From Buttiauxella sp965119215 (lineage in GTDB: Bacteria; Pseudomonadota; Gammaproteobacteria; Enterobacterales; Enterobacteriaceae): a stretch of DNA of 64,000 bases. Of this stretch, positions 34,491 through 42,848 are shown piece by piece (position 1 is the first letter of the stretch; the number at the start of each line of letters is the position of its first letter). The translations under genes and the position numbers were made by a program. Below the pieces are notes generated by a model. That model saw only the letters and a program-made list of their open reading frames with translations. It was not told where the DNA came from and did not search any database. The stretch covers positions 6,599-70,598 of the forward strand of contig CBCPKK010000035.1 of the NCBI GenBank assembly GCA_965119215.1, given 5' to 3'.

Positions 34491-35249
34491 ATGAGTCAAA
34501 CAATCGCATTAGTGACCGGCGGCAGCCGTGGATTAGGAAAAAACGCAGCATTGAAGCTAGCCCAGCGTGGCGTGAATATTATTTTGACCTACAACAGCCA
34601 GCAGCAAGAAGCGCTCAATGTGGTACGCGAACTTGAGCTAACAGGCGTGAAAGCGGTGGCAATTCAATTGAATGTCGCTGAAACCGCAGGTTTTTCTGCT
34701 TTTGCTGCGCAAGTGAAGCAACAGCTCCACGACGTATGGCAGCGCGATTCCTTCGATTATTTATTAAACAACGCCGGAACGGGCCTGGATGCGCTGTTCG
34801 AAAAAACAACAGAGCAACAGTTTGATGATTTAATGAACATCCATTTGAAGGGGCCATTCTTCCTGACTCAGCATCTGTTGCCGCTGATTAAAAACGGTGG
34901 ACGCATCCTCAACGTTTCAACTGGATTGACGCGTTTCGCCCTGCCGGGTAAAGCCGCTTACGCCGCGATGAAAGGAGCGATGGAAGTGCTGACGCGCTAT
35001 CAGGCTAAAGAGCTGGGCGCGCGGGGTATCTCAGTCAACATTATTGCACCGGGTGCCATTGCGACCGATTTCGGTGGCGGCGTGGTTCGTGACAATGAAC
35101 AAGTAGCAAATGCTATCGCCGCGCAAACTGCGCTGGGCCGCGTTGGACAACCGGATGATATTGGCAACGTGATTGCGGTTTTACTCAGCGACGAAAGTGG
35201 CTGGATGAATGCGCAGCGCATTGAAGTTTCTGGCGGGATGTTTTTATAA
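34491..35249 (+). CDS. Short-chain dehydrogenase/reductase
   Basis: A 252-residue classical SDR. The cofactor motif TGGSRGLG is at 9-16, NNAG at 93-96, and the catalytic Ser143, Tyr157 and Lys161 (YAAMK) are in place. PGAIATDF near 190 and the C-terminal SGGMFL are typical of FabG-like members. The TGxxxGxG pattern with Arg13 and no acidic residue at the end of beta-2 points to NADPH rather than NADH. The substrate is unknown. Its divergent position next to yhjC suggests regulation by that LysR protein. An AAGAGGC element lies 5 nt before the ATG. Confidence 0.85.
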   Translation: MSQTIALVTGGSRGLGKNAALKLAQRGVNIILTYNSQQQEALNVVRELELTGVKAVAIQLNVAETAGFSAFAAQVKQQLHDVWQRDSFDYLLNNAGTGLDALFEKTTEQQFDDLMNIHLKGPFFLTQHLLPLIKNGGRILNVSTGLTRFALPGKAAYAAMKGAMEVLTRYQAKELGARGISVNIIAPGAIATDFGGGVVRDNEQVANAIAAQTALGRVGQPDDIGNVIAVLLSDESGWMNAQRIEVSGGMFL

Positions 35250-35423
35250 GGAAGTGCCAGGCAAGGATGAAATTCATCTCATCCTTGCTTGTTAAATATT
35301 AGTCAAAAATACTGAATAATATGAGCGAATCATTCCACTATCACCCTCTGAGCTACAGAGCTATTCTTATCACATCGAAAGCAAGCGCGCTTTCACACTT
35401 AAACAAGCTCAAGGGTAATTATC

Positions 35424-35669
35424 ATGAAAAGCATCAAATATATTGCTGTAGTTATGACGCTGGCTGCTTCATTCTCCACTTTCGCTGCAACCACGCAATC
35501 TGTTGAGAGCCAGAAAATCGGTACCGTTTCTGTTAGCGGCGCGTCAAGCATTGATAGCCTACAGGCACAGCTGCAAGCAAAAGCTGAACAGGCTGGCGCG
35601 AAATCAATCCGTATTATTTCTGCTGGTGGCGACAATAAAGTGTTTGGTGTTGCCGAGATGTATAACTAA
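35424..35669 (+). CDS. Small periplasmic DUF1471 (YdgH/BhsA/McbA-like) protein
   Basis: An 81-residue secreted protein: signal peptide 1-21 ending FSTFAA, then a DUF1471 domain with the pattern KIGTVSVSGASSIDSLQAQLQAKAEQAGAKSIRIIS and a final AEMYN. Enteric members (BhsA, McbA, YhcN, YjfN, YahO) are small periplasmic stress- or biofilm-responsive proteins; which paralogue this matches cannot be settled by eye. An AGGG element lies 8 nt before the ATG. It appears monocistronic, downstream of the SDR gene and convergent with the acetyltransferase. Confidence 0.82.
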   Translation: MKSIKYIAVVMTLAASFSTFAATTQSVESQKIGTVSVSGASSIDSLQAQLQAKAEQAGAKSIRIISAGGDNKVFGVAEMYN

Positions 35670-35709
35670 GAATTCACGCTGTATGGGCCGCCGCAATGCG
35701 GCCCGTGTT

Positions 35710-36237
35710 TTATAAAAACTCACTTCTGAGCAAGCTAAAAATCCAGTCATCCTGCCAGCTTCCTGCCAGAAAATAGTTTTCGCGCAGAATCCCTTCTGGC
35801 TGAAAACCTGCTTTTTCCAACACCTTCTTCGAGCCAATATTCCCGACCGTCACGGTTGCCGTGAGTTTGCGGATGGCGCATGTTTCAAAAGCAAACTGGC
35901 ACACGGTATGAAGCGATTCATAACCGTAACCTTGCCCGTGAAACGCAGGGTCGAGAATAAAACCAACTTCCGCCATGTCGTCTTCGCTGCGCACAAAACC
36001 GGTGAAGCCAATCGGCGTGCCGCTATCTTTGTCGCGCATTGCCAGGCAAAGCCAGTGTCGGCTATGCATTTCCCAACGCACCAGGCGTGCATTAAAAATC
36101 TGACGGATCTCTGATTCTTTGCGTTCATCGGAAACATAACGCATCACAACGGGATCTTGCTGCAGGCGCAAAAAGAACGGCCAATCTTGCTCGGTAATGT
36201 GCGTTAAGTTCAGGCGTGGGGTTATGAGTGGATGCAT
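35710..36237 (-). CDS. GNAT acetyltransferase, RimJ/RimL-like
   Basis: A 175-residue GNAT family N-acetyltransferase of the RimJ/RimL type. The N-terminal TPRLNLTHITEQDWPFFLRL is typical of this group. Acetyl-CoA motif A is seen in AEVGFILDPAFHGQGYGYESLHTVCQFAF, and motif B follows as LTATVTVGNIGSKKVLEKAGFQPEGILRENYFLAGSWQDDWIFSLLRSE. The substrate, possibly a protein N-terminus or small amine, is not predictable. It starts 5 bp after the cupin gene on the same strand, so the two form an operon. Confidence 0.86.
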   Translation of the reverse strand: MHPLITPRLNLTHITEQDWPFFLRLQQDPVVMRYVSDERKESEIRQIFNARLVRWEMHSRHWLCLAMRDKDSGTPIGFTGFVRSEDDMAEVGFILDPAFHGQGYGYESLHTVCQFAFETCAIRKLTATVTVGNIGSKKVLEKAGFQPEGILRENYFLAGSWQDDWIFSLLRSEFL

Positions 36238-36242
36238 GATTT

Positions 36243-36572
36243 TTAGTCCACTATAAATAGCGTTGCGCCAATCGTCGTTGAAGAACGGTGCGGTTCGGCG
36301 TTATCTGCTACCTGGTAGCTCATTCCCGGTTTTAAGGTAAACAGGCGACCATCTTCCAACTCGGTTTGTAACTCCCCCGCCAGGCAAAATAAGACGTGAC
36401 CTTTTTGACACCAATGGTCTGCAAGATAACCGGCTGTGTATTCCACCATCCGAACGCGCATTTCCCCGAATTGCTGTGTACGCCACAATGCTTTCCCGGT
36501 GATGCCAGGATGTTCGGTTGCAGCGAGTGTCGTCCAGTCGGTGGTATTAAAGGGTAGGTCGGTAATACGCAT
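36243..36572 (-). CDS. Small cupin-fold protein (DHCW-motif type)
   Basis: A 109-residue single-domain cupin. The central motif YLADHWCQKGHVLFCLAGELQTELEDGR gives the first cupin box with His residues, and LKPGMSYQVADNAEPHRSST supplies the second with a metal-binding His. This resembles the small 'DHCW motif cupin fold' family, whose function is unknown. It is upstream of, and probably co-transcribed with, the GNAT acetyltransferase. Confidence 0.75.
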   Translation of the reverse strand: MRITDLPFNTTDWTTLAATEHPGITGKALWRTQQFGEMRVRMVEYTAGYLADHWCQKGHVLFCLAGELQTELEDGRLFTLKPGMSYQVADNAEPHRSSTTIGATLFIVD

Positions 36573-36952
36573 TACTGTTCCTTATTATTTTTGCAGGTGA
36601 TGTTTGCTCCTTTAGTGATATCAGCAAAAAAACAATAGCGCCAGTAATAACACAGCTACTTAACGTTATTCCCAGTATGGGTGACCTATGGTTTTCTGAG
36701 CGACTTTTTATTCTTTTCCTCAGTAAGTTGCTGACATGAGGTAATGCTCATTAATTCAGGGGGAAGTGCTTCAATTAACATCCCGACTTGTCAAAGTTAT
36801 GAGTGAAATTAATTGTTTCTGTATTATAGGATGACTGTATTAGGAAATAAAAGACTAGTTTTAAGTAAAGTGTAAGTTACAGTGCAATATATGTATTTCA
36901 AACCTGATCCCACTGTAACTTATCTACTATATTAGTACACCACTATTGGTTT
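36573..36952. other. 380-bp gap between cupin and immunity-like gene
   Basis: No gene is supported. AT-rich sequence; from 36838 on it is the downstream part of a tandem duplication and contains a 12-bp inverted repeat (36873-36884 / 36911-36922). Confidence 0.6.
36873..36922. repeat. Inverted repeat downstream of immunity gene 1
   Basis: TAAGTTACAGTG (36873-36884) and CACTGTAACTTA (36911-36922) are perfect 12-bp inverted repeats. There is no clear T-tract, but on the minus strand an AT-rich stretch follows, so it could be a weak terminator. Confidence 0.6.
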
Positions 36953-37492
36953 TTACTTGTCTTTGCTACCATCACCAGCAGCATCGTTCACTTTGGTGAC
37001 CCGCTCAACGTGTCCATTTGAATATTTAAATTTTAATCCATCATCAGTCACAATGATCGCATTTGCTTTACCCCATGAGACCCATGCAATAAGAGAGGGT
37101 ATTGTTTCAGAGAAAAATTTATTAGAAAGCACAGGTTTTCCACTCGTCAGGTCCAGAATAACGTTTATACTACATGGTGCTCCTGGTTTATCCGGAAAAC
37201 ATGGATCTTCTGACACATACGAAATAGTTGTTCGTGATATCAGATATTCCTTTCCTTTTAGCAGATAGTCTGCATGCTCCATGCTTACAACCATATAATC
37301 AGCCTTTTCCTTATAAATCTCCTTACAATTAAGCGTGAGATAAGAATAACCATCACCGGAATCATAATTCGTTTTCTGTTCAAGCAGGCCTAATGTTGTA
37401 TTCATGCATTGTGAAGAATCAGGAATGCAAGCAGCAATTCCTGTTGTGGCAAAAAATAATAAAGGTGACATAATAAATATGTATTTATTCAT
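36953..37492 (-). CDS. Putative periplasmic T6SS immunity protein 1
   Basis: A 179-residue secreted protein of no named family. The signal peptide (1-20, ending TGIAA) leaves a mature part with Cys residues at the start (ACIPDSSQCMN) and middle (DPCFPDKPGAPCSIN), which could form disulfides in the periplasm. It shares most of its sequence with the neighbouring 178-residue protein, including an identical end (YSNGHVERVTKVNDAAGDGSKDK minus length limits). The position downstream of a VgrG and a lysozyme-like effector suggests it neutralises such an effector in the periplasm. GGAG lies 7 nt before the ATG, and its start overlaps the remnant effector frame. Confidence 0.7.
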   Translation of the reverse strand: MNKYIFIMSPLLFFATTGIAACIPDSSQCMNTTLGLLEQKTNYDSGDGYSYLTLNCKEIYKEKADYMVVSMEHADYLLKGKEYLISRTTISYVSEDPCFPDKPGAPCSINVILDLTSGKPVLSNKFFSETIPSLIAWVSWGKANAIIVTDDGLKFKYSNGHVERVTKVNDAAGDGSKDK

Positions 37493-37674
37493 AATAACTC
37501 CGGCATTATATTTTTCCTATAACAACTTCCAGATTTAACGCCAACCTGAGCTTTCAATAAGCTACTCGCCTTCTCTTCTGTGATCCTTAGTTTGATAAAT
37601 AATATTGCATCGCTTAATCCAAAAGGATTTTTTAAATAAATTTGGATTTTTTTTGTGTCGTGAGTTTTGTAAGC
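37489..37674 (-). pseudogene. Remnant of a T6SS effector C-terminus
   Basis: The minus-strand frame from 37674 reads ...QIYLKNPFGLSDAILFIK then ITEEKASSLLKAQVGVKS, closely matching residues of the intact effector (IYLTHHLGLSDAILFIK, ITEDKAARLLKAQVGVKS). Upstream there is a stop and no start; downstream the frame diverges and stops at a TGA overlapping the immunity 1 start. It is therefore the decayed tail of a second effector copy kept next to its own immunity gene. Confidence 0.8.
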
Positions 37675-37724
37675 TCAACCAGTTGACCTCATTAAGAAAT
37701 AAAGCGATGGTTTTAAGTAAAGTG

Positions 37725-37774
37725 TAAGTTACAGTGCTATATATGTATTTCAAACCTGACCCCACCGTAACTTA
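37725..37774. repeat. Inverted repeat downstream of immunity gene 2
   Basis: TAAGTTACAGTG (37725-37736) and CACCGTAACTTA (37763-37774), one mismatch. It is the duplicate of the element at 36873-36922. Confidence 0.6.
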
Positions 37775-37801
37775 TCTACTATATTAGCACACCACTGGTT
37801 T

Positions 37802-38338
37802 TTACTTATCTTTGCTACCATCACCAGCAGCATCGTTCACTTTGGTGACCCGTTCAACGTGTCCATTTGAATATTTGAACCTTAATTCATCATCAATGAC
37901 GATGATCGAATTAGCTTTCCCCCATGAAACCCAAGTGATGCGTGATCCTCCAGCATATCCTGAGAAAAATTCATTAGAAATAATTGGTTTGCCACTCGTG
38001 AAGTCAAGAATAGCATTCATGGCACATCGTGATACAGGTTTATCCGGGTAACATGGATCGGGTGACACATACGAAATGGTCGCTTTTGTTATAAGATATT
38101 TTTTTCCTTTAAAAACACCATCATCATTATTTATAACCATATAACTGGTTTTTGCCTTATATATTTCCTTCCCATTAAGTGTGAGGTAAGAATATTCATC
38201 ACCAGAATCATGCTTCGTTTTCTGTTCGAGAATACCAAGTTTTGTGTTCATGCATTCTAAAGAACCAGGAAGACAAGCAGCAACTCCTATAGTAGAGTGT
38301 AAAAGGAAAGGAAATATCATTAATAAATATCTGTTCAT
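37802..38338 (-). CDS. Putative periplasmic T6SS immunity protein 2
   Basis: A 178-residue secreted protein paralogous to the one at 36953-37492. The signal peptide (1-20, ending IGVAA) is followed by the same Cys pattern (ACLPGSLECMN, DPCYPDKPVSRCAMN). It lies directly after the intact lysozyme-like effector, so it is the likely cognate immunity protein. I place the start at 38338 because GGGAG lies 5 nt upstream and the N-terminus MNRYLLMIFPF then aligns with the paralogue; a longer frame to 38350 adds four residues and overlaps that ribosome site. Immunity is inferred from context only. Confidence 0.72.
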   Translation of the reverse strand: MNRYLLMIFPFLLHSTIGVAACLPGSLECMNTKLGILEQKTKHDSGDEYSYLTLNGKEIYKAKTSYMVINNDDGVFKGKKYLITKATISYVSPDPCYPDKPVSRCAMNAILDFTSGKPIISNEFFSGYAGGSRITWVSWGKANSIIVIDDELRFKYSNGHVERVTKVNDAAGDGSKDK

Positions 38339-38351
38339 AACAACTCCCATG

Positions 38352-39983
38352 TTAAATTTTACCGAGTACGATATCTAGATTTACATCTTCAAGTTTGGGG
38401 GGCTTAGTTAATTCAGGGCAAAAATAGTCTTCAAGATTAATACTTTCCTTCATATAAGACATCAACCATTTTCTATGTGCCTTAATGTAACCTCCCTCTT
38501 TTTCACACCTCGTGGCAGCAGACTTAACCCCAACCTGAGCTTTCAACAATCTAGCCGCCTTATCTTCTGTTATTTTATTTTTAATGAATAGAATTGCATC
38601 ACTTAATCCCAAATGATGCGTCAAATAAATTAATTTTGCTTTTTCTGCATCGTTGAGCCCGTCAATATTATAACCCGCATGTTTCAGTGAGGCTAAGTTC
38701 GCCACTCCATAATCCACTGCGGCCATAATCGCATATTCTGGTTTAAATCTGAGGTCCAGCCACTGCTGTACAGCATACGATGCTCTACGCGGATAGGGTG
38801 TTTTACCTGTTATGAAACGTTGTTTACTGAGTTCTTTTAAACTTTTCCAGACATCAAGAGACACTTGAAATTTCTTCTCATATATAACTTCGCCTTTTTT
38901 ATTTTTTAGTTCTAACCCGTGTTTATCCAGTACCGGTTTATCTGCAACTATCCCTTTCGCAAGGGCTTTTTCATTTAAATAAGTTCCCTCTCTGAATGTT
39001 TCTGATATCCATGATCCATTTAAAAACTGAGTCATACCAGCCGCGGAGCTTTTATATAAGGTCATTTCCGCAGTAGTGTTTTTTGAGTCAATGCAGACTG
39101 AAGTGGTCTTCCAGACTCCACCTGTGTATTTTGCCGCTTCTGCACTAATTACCGCAGCAATACTCTGTGGAATAATTCCACTCCGCTCAGATGCGGAAAT
39201 AATTTGATTCCAGTAAATTACATTTTTGCTTAAAAACAAATCATAACTGTTCGGGCAAGTATGACTTATATGAATTCTGGGGCCACCCTCGGTGTCGCGG
39301 CCAGTATCCACTTTGTTAATATCTTTACTTGTATCCCCGACATTACCTGCTGATCCCGTTAAGGCTATACTTTTTCCTTTCACTCTGACTTTAGGACTGG
39401 ACAGGATAATATCTAACTTTCCGGATAATGGTGTAAAACTGGCTACTTTTTTTAACTTTCCGGCTGCGCTGGAAACAAAAACCTTTAACTCACCTTCGGC
39501 TTTGGTGGTGAAGTCATCTATTTTCCCCATTCCATCAGTAATGAATTCGTACACATCACCCAATGCTGATTCAACCTTAATTTTTAAACCGGCAATGGGT
39601 TGCTCAATCAAGTCTTCAAAAGAAAATGACAATGTGCATTGGTCGTCACTATGTTCATCACCAGTAATCGGGTAAGAATAGTGTCCCGGTGGTATTTTTA
39701 TTGTTTGTCCTGGATAAATCACTGCTGGGTTCTTTAACCCATTAAAGGAAGCAAGGGCTTCAACTGAACAATAATGTTCTTTAGCAATTTGTCCAAGCGT
39801 GTCCCCCTTATAAACAATCACGCTCTCTTCTTCAGGTGACAATGACTCTATATCGTCAAGAGGAACAGGTTTATCCTCCTGATCAATATAGCACTTCCAG
39901 TCTGCTGACCACCCGAGCAAGCCATCATATTCTTTCGGCTTGTCGTGTGGCTTATCAAAAATTGGCGTTGATTGAGATGTCAT
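38352..39983 (-). CDS. Putative T6SS effector with LysM and lysozyme-like domains
   Basis: A 543-residue protein without a signal peptide, encoded right after vgrG. A LysM peptidoglycan-binding domain lies at about 56-98 (VYKGDTLGQIAKEHYCS...YPGQTIKIP). An Ig-like or transthyretin-like linker follows (115-200), then a C-terminal domain (about 245-520) resembling lytic transglycosylases or lysozymes. Glu282 in IAAVISAEAAK is the candidate acid, and SSAAGMTQFLNGSW (312-325) matches the GAAGLTQF signature of those enzymes. The likely role is cell-wall attack on rivals after delivery on VgrG. Two immunity-like genes follow. Base composition is clearly more AT-rich than vgrG. The catalytic assignment is by motif only. 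Confidence 0.72.
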   Translation of the reverse strand: MTSQSTPIFDKPHDKPKEYDGLLGWSADWKCYIDQEDKPVPLDDIESLSPEEESVIVYKGDTLGQIAKEHYCSVEALASFNGLKNPAVIYPGQTIKIPPGHYSYPITGDEHSDDQCTLSFSFEDLIEQPIAGLKIKVESALGDVYEFITDGMGKIDDFTTKAEGELKVFVSSAAGKLKKVASFTPLSGKLDIILSSPKVRVKGKSIALTGSAGNVGDTSKDINKVDTGRDTEGGPRIHISHTCPNSYDLFLSKNVIYWNQIISASERSGIIPQSIAAVISAEAAKYTGGVWKTTSVCIDSKNTTAEMTLYKSSAAGMTQFLNGSWISETFREGTYLNEKALAKGIVADKPVLDKHGLELKNKKGEVIYEKKFQVSLDVWKSLKELSKQRFITGKTPYPRRASYAVQQWLDLRFKPEYAIMAAVDYGVANLASLKHAGYNIDGLNDAEKAKLIYLTHHLGLSDAILFIKNKITEDKAARLLKAQVGVKSAATRCEKEGGYIKAHRKWLMSYMKESINLEDYFCPELTKPPKLEDVNLDIVLGKI

Positions 39984-39994
39984 TCCATTGCACC

Positions 39995-42244
39995 TTAAAT
40001 AAATGATTTATACACAAGTTCATTACTCTGAATACCATCAGCCCCTTTCAGCGAAGCAAACATATGATTCAAATCGGGTGGCGGTTCTGGTGATTCAAGT
40101 CCCTCAGGGCTTTGTTGTGGACCCTGGTTGTTATCCTGCGGCGGCTCAGACGATCCATCATCACCTTCATCCGCCAGCATATTCAGCACAGTCGGTTGCA
40201 GCGTCTGAACAGGTGTGCCCGGACTCCCGCCACCGTTGAGGTTGATTCTGGCCCCCATAATGTCGATGCCCGCGGGGTGAATGACGATAAACGAGCTGCC
40301 GACCTGCAGGGTAATTTGGCTGCTGCTTTTCAGGACAATATCGCCCTGCACGTCGATACCCAGTGAGCCGGCAATCTTCTGCGCCAGGTTGTCTTTCACC
40401 TCCAGGCTGTACTTTCCTTTCACCAGGCTGATGTGGTCTTTGGTGGTGGTGTGCTCCTGTTTGCCCTTCACGGTGACCTTTCTGTCGTGGGTCACGTAAA
40501 GCGCTTCATCGTTGCCGACATTCGCCGTGCGGTCGTTTATGACTTTCAGCGTCTGGTCATTGCCGACTTTTATCTTCTGGTCGTGGGCGACGGTAACTTT
40601 CATGTCGTGCCCGCCCGCATTCTCTTTACCCACTGTAATTGTCTGCCCCAGCCCGACGGTAATGCGCTGGTTGTTGCCCACCGCTTCTGTATGGTCCACC
40701 GCCACATCCGTCATGCGGTTGTTCAGCACCTCGGTTTTCATGTCTTTCTGGGCATGCATCGACAGCAGTTCCTGACCGACCCAGTCCTCAAACATCAGCT
40801 CGTTGTAGCCTTCGCCCTTGTAAGTCTGTGAGCGGATGGCCATCTGCGTTTTGGTGCCCGGCAGGTCGCCCGGGGCGCGGTTGGTAATGTGGTAGGTACG
40901 TCCGGTAATAACCGGCTGGTCCGGGTCGCCATTGAGGAAATCGACAATCACTTCCTGGCCGACGCGCGGAATGGCGATGTTGCCAAACCCGGTTCCCGCC
41001 CACGCCTGTGAGACGCGTATCCAGCAGGAGCTGTCTTCATTGGCTTTGTTGTAACGGTCCCAGGCGAATTTCACCCGCACGCGCCCGTGTTCGTCGCAGA
41101 AGATTTCTTCCCCCGGTGGGCCGGTCACTACGGCGTTTTGCGGGCCGTCAATCCGTGGTTTAGCATGTGGTTGTGGCCGCCAGGTCTGAATGGCGGGAAT
41201 GACATGAAACTGGTTGGTCAGCGTGGTACCCTGGCCTTCACTGCCGATGAGCGCCTGTGGCTGTTGGCCGTTTAATGTACAGGACACCACCTGCCACAGG
41301 TCATTGAGCTCTTCGCGCGGGTGGTCAGTCAGCCTGAAATGGCGGCCCGGCTGGAGCTGCGGTGAGTTGCTGGTTCCGGTGGCAAAATCCACGTTGTTGC
41401 GCCAGCCTTCCACCTGATAACGGGCAAAATCGGCCCCGTGCTGCTCGTCTTTGAAACGCCCCGGGTAGTCAAAGATTTCATATTCCGGACGCTGGTAGGG
41501 CAGCCGTGGCGCCTGTTCATGGTACTGTGCCGGCCAGAGCGGTGCCGTGAAGGTGTAATCCTGGGTGGTGACCTGGGCCGGACGGATTTGCGCGCCGCGG
41601 CGGAAGCTGTTGATGCAGTATTTGCTGGATTCGTTCGCCGCATTCGGGTTGTACGGCAGGGGGGCAAGTCCCCTCAGCACACTGCTGTCATCGGCAAAGG
41701 TCAGCTTCTGGTCGTTCTGTTGCAGGTACTCATCTTCGAAAAAGTACAGGCCTTCTTCGGCGGCAAGCCTGGCGATAAAATCGTAGTCGGTTTCCTGAAA
41801 CTGGACGCAGAACTCACGTTCCGGATGTGGGCGGCGAAACAGCGCATCGTGGGTGCGAATGCCCATTTCTTTGAGCAGTTTTTCAACGATAAAGCGGATA
41901 TCGTAATTCTGGAAACTGCGGCAGTTTTTCCGCTGGCTACTGCGCCAGAATTCCGGGTGCACGGTCATGTGGTAAAGGGTCTGGTGTTTGCCGGTGTCGC
42001 CCTGTTCGCAGAACGTCACTATACCGCGCACCCGGCGTTTGATTTCGTCCCCCTGCCAGATAGTGAGGATAACCATTTCATCGAGGATTTTTTTGAATTC
42101 AATGGCCGGGTCAGCACAGGCAAGGGTCAGTTCAAGGACAAATAAGGAAGAGTAGGACTGGGTCAGCCGGAAGCTCACCACGGCGAAGGTGTCTTGCGGG
42201 GTTCTCCCCGCGGTGATCGTGAAGCGGGTGCCGTCAGTGGCCAT
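39995..42244 (-). CDS. vgrG: Type VI secretion spike protein VgrG (TssI)
   Basis: A 749-residue VgrG/Rhs-type spike protein. The N-terminal gp27-like part spans about 1-380, including the Rhs/Vgr core motif ETDYDFIARLAAEEGLYFFED. The gp5-like OB fold follows with DEHGRVRVKFAWDRY and GNIAIPRVGQEVIVDFLNGDPDQPVITGRTYH. A repetitive beta-helix (about 530-640) with KVTVAHDQKIKVGNDQT repeats leads into a DUF2345-like tail. The last 50 residues are Pro/Glu/Asp-rich and may carry the effector. It lies 11 bp before the effector gene. No tss structural genes are in the window, so this is an orphan spike module that must use a T6SS encoded elsewhere. Confidence 0.94.
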   Translation of the reverse strand: MATDGTRFTITAGRTPQDTFAVVSFRLTQSYSSLFVLELTLACADPAIEFKKILDEMVILTIWQGDEIKRRVRGIVTFCEQGDTGKHQTLYHMTVHPEFWRSSQRKNCRSFQNYDIRFIVEKLLKEMGIRTHDALFRRPHPEREFCVQFQETDYDFIARLAAEEGLYFFEDEYLQQNDQKLTFADDSSVLRGLAPLPYNPNAANESSKYCINSFRRGAQIRPAQVTTQDYTFTAPLWPAQYHEQAPRLPYQRPEYEIFDYPGRFKDEQHGADFARYQVEGWRNNVDFATGTSNSPQLQPGRHFRLTDHPREELNDLWQVVSCTLNGQQPQALIGSEGQGTTLTNQFHVIPAIQTWRPQPHAKPRIDGPQNAVVTGPPGEEIFCDEHGRVRVKFAWDRYNKANEDSSCWIRVSQAWAGTGFGNIAIPRVGQEVIVDFLNGDPDQPVITGRTYHITNRAPGDLPGTKTQMAIRSQTYKGEGYNELMFEDWVGQELLSMHAQKDMKTEVLNNRMTDVAVDHTEAVGNNQRITVGLGQTITVGKENAGGHDMKVTVAHDQKIKVGNDQTLKVINDRTANVGNDEALYVTHDRKVTVKGKQEHTTTKDHISLVKGKYSLEVKDNLAQKIAGSLGIDVQGDIVLKSSSQITLQVGSSFIVIHPAGIDIMGARINLNGGGSPGTPVQTLQPTVLNMLADEGDDGSSEPPQDNNQGPQQSPEGLESPEPPPDLNHMFASLKGADGIQSNELVYKSFI

Positions 42245-42497
42245 GGTGTTATTCCTTCAACTAAACCTGGATTCATTGAGCGGAACGGGTAATTTCACTC
42301 AATGTATAATTTAAATAAATGTATTTAAATCAATAAAATAGAGTGGAAAGATAAACTTCAGCGAGCATGGCAACCGTGAACTTTGTCACATAATGGAATG
42401 TAGGGAAGCGGACAAAGGGGGAGTAATAATGCGTAGAATAATAGAGGCAAGCGATCGCCTGAGCGATCACTTACCTACGGTATCAGAGTAAAGAAAA

Positions 42498-42671
42498 CTA
42501 TCTCCAGCGCGATAAATCATCACACGTCAGCCCAATATCCTGTAATTGTTCCTTGCTCAACCCTCGCAAGGTGCGTGCGGTCTGACGCAGCAACCATCTC
42601 TGGCGGAAATAGCGGTAAATCATCACAAAGCCGTAAAAAGGCTTGTGTGGTCTGTTTTCTTCAAAGCCCAT
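42498..42671 (-). CDS. yjiS: Small DUF1127 protein, YjiS-like
   Basis: A 57-residue basic DUF1127 protein with the motif LLRQTARTLRGLSKEQLQDIGLTCDDLSRWR. DUF1127 proteins are small, Arg-rich and in some bacteria affect RNA or phosphate and carbon regulation; YjiS itself is uncharacterised. I use the ATG at 42671 (MGFEENRP) because AGGA lies 8 nt upstream and the N-terminus resembles YjiS; a longer frame to 42707 is less likely. It is divergent from a yjiR-like gene, the same pair as yjiS/yjiR in E. coli but at a different chromosomal place. Confidence 0.82.
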   Translation of the reverse strand: MGFEENRPHKPFYGFVMIYRYFRQRWLLRQTARTLRGLSKEQLQDIGLTCDDLSRWR

Positions 42672-42712
42672 AATGTGATTCCTCGTAGTGTTGACGGGAA
42701 TCATCATGCGCC

Positions 42713-42830
42713 ACCATACAGATTGCAGGCAGACTCAAAAATAACTTTTATTTAACATACAGACGCGCTAAAACAAGATCTGAATGGTGATTTCTTCCTC
42801 ATTCTGTACTGTTTTTTCTGTCTGTATGGT
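42713..42830. promoter_or_regulatory. Candidate MocR operator sites between yjiS and yjiR
   Basis: The ten-base ACCATACAGA (42713-42722) recurs inverted as TCTGTATGGT (42821-42830). Partial copies CATACAGA (42756-42763) and TCTGTA (42803-42808) lie between. MocR regulators bind spaced repeats in divergent promoters, so these are good candidates for YjiR sites. Confidence 0.55.
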
Positions 42831-42848
42831 TGATTAAGAGGATACAGC

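Larger units (their letters stand above)
36838..38338. repeat. Tandem duplication, about 850-bp period, of effector tail and immunity gene
   Basis: Segment 36838-37492 is repeated, with divergence, as 37691-38338. Each copy holds an immunity-like gene and about 110 bp downstream, including the same long inverted repeat. Downstream and 3' coding DNA are almost identical (AAGTAAAGTGTAAGTTACAG and the last 25 codons), whereas the gene interiors have drifted. The remnant effector tail at 37489-37674 precedes the first copy just as the intact effector precedes the second. Confidence 0.85.

Noticed and set aside
36838..42244. A full type VI secretion locus
   Set aside because: Only vgrG, one effector and immunity-like genes are present; no tssB, tssC, hcp, tssK, clpV or other structural genes occur in the window.
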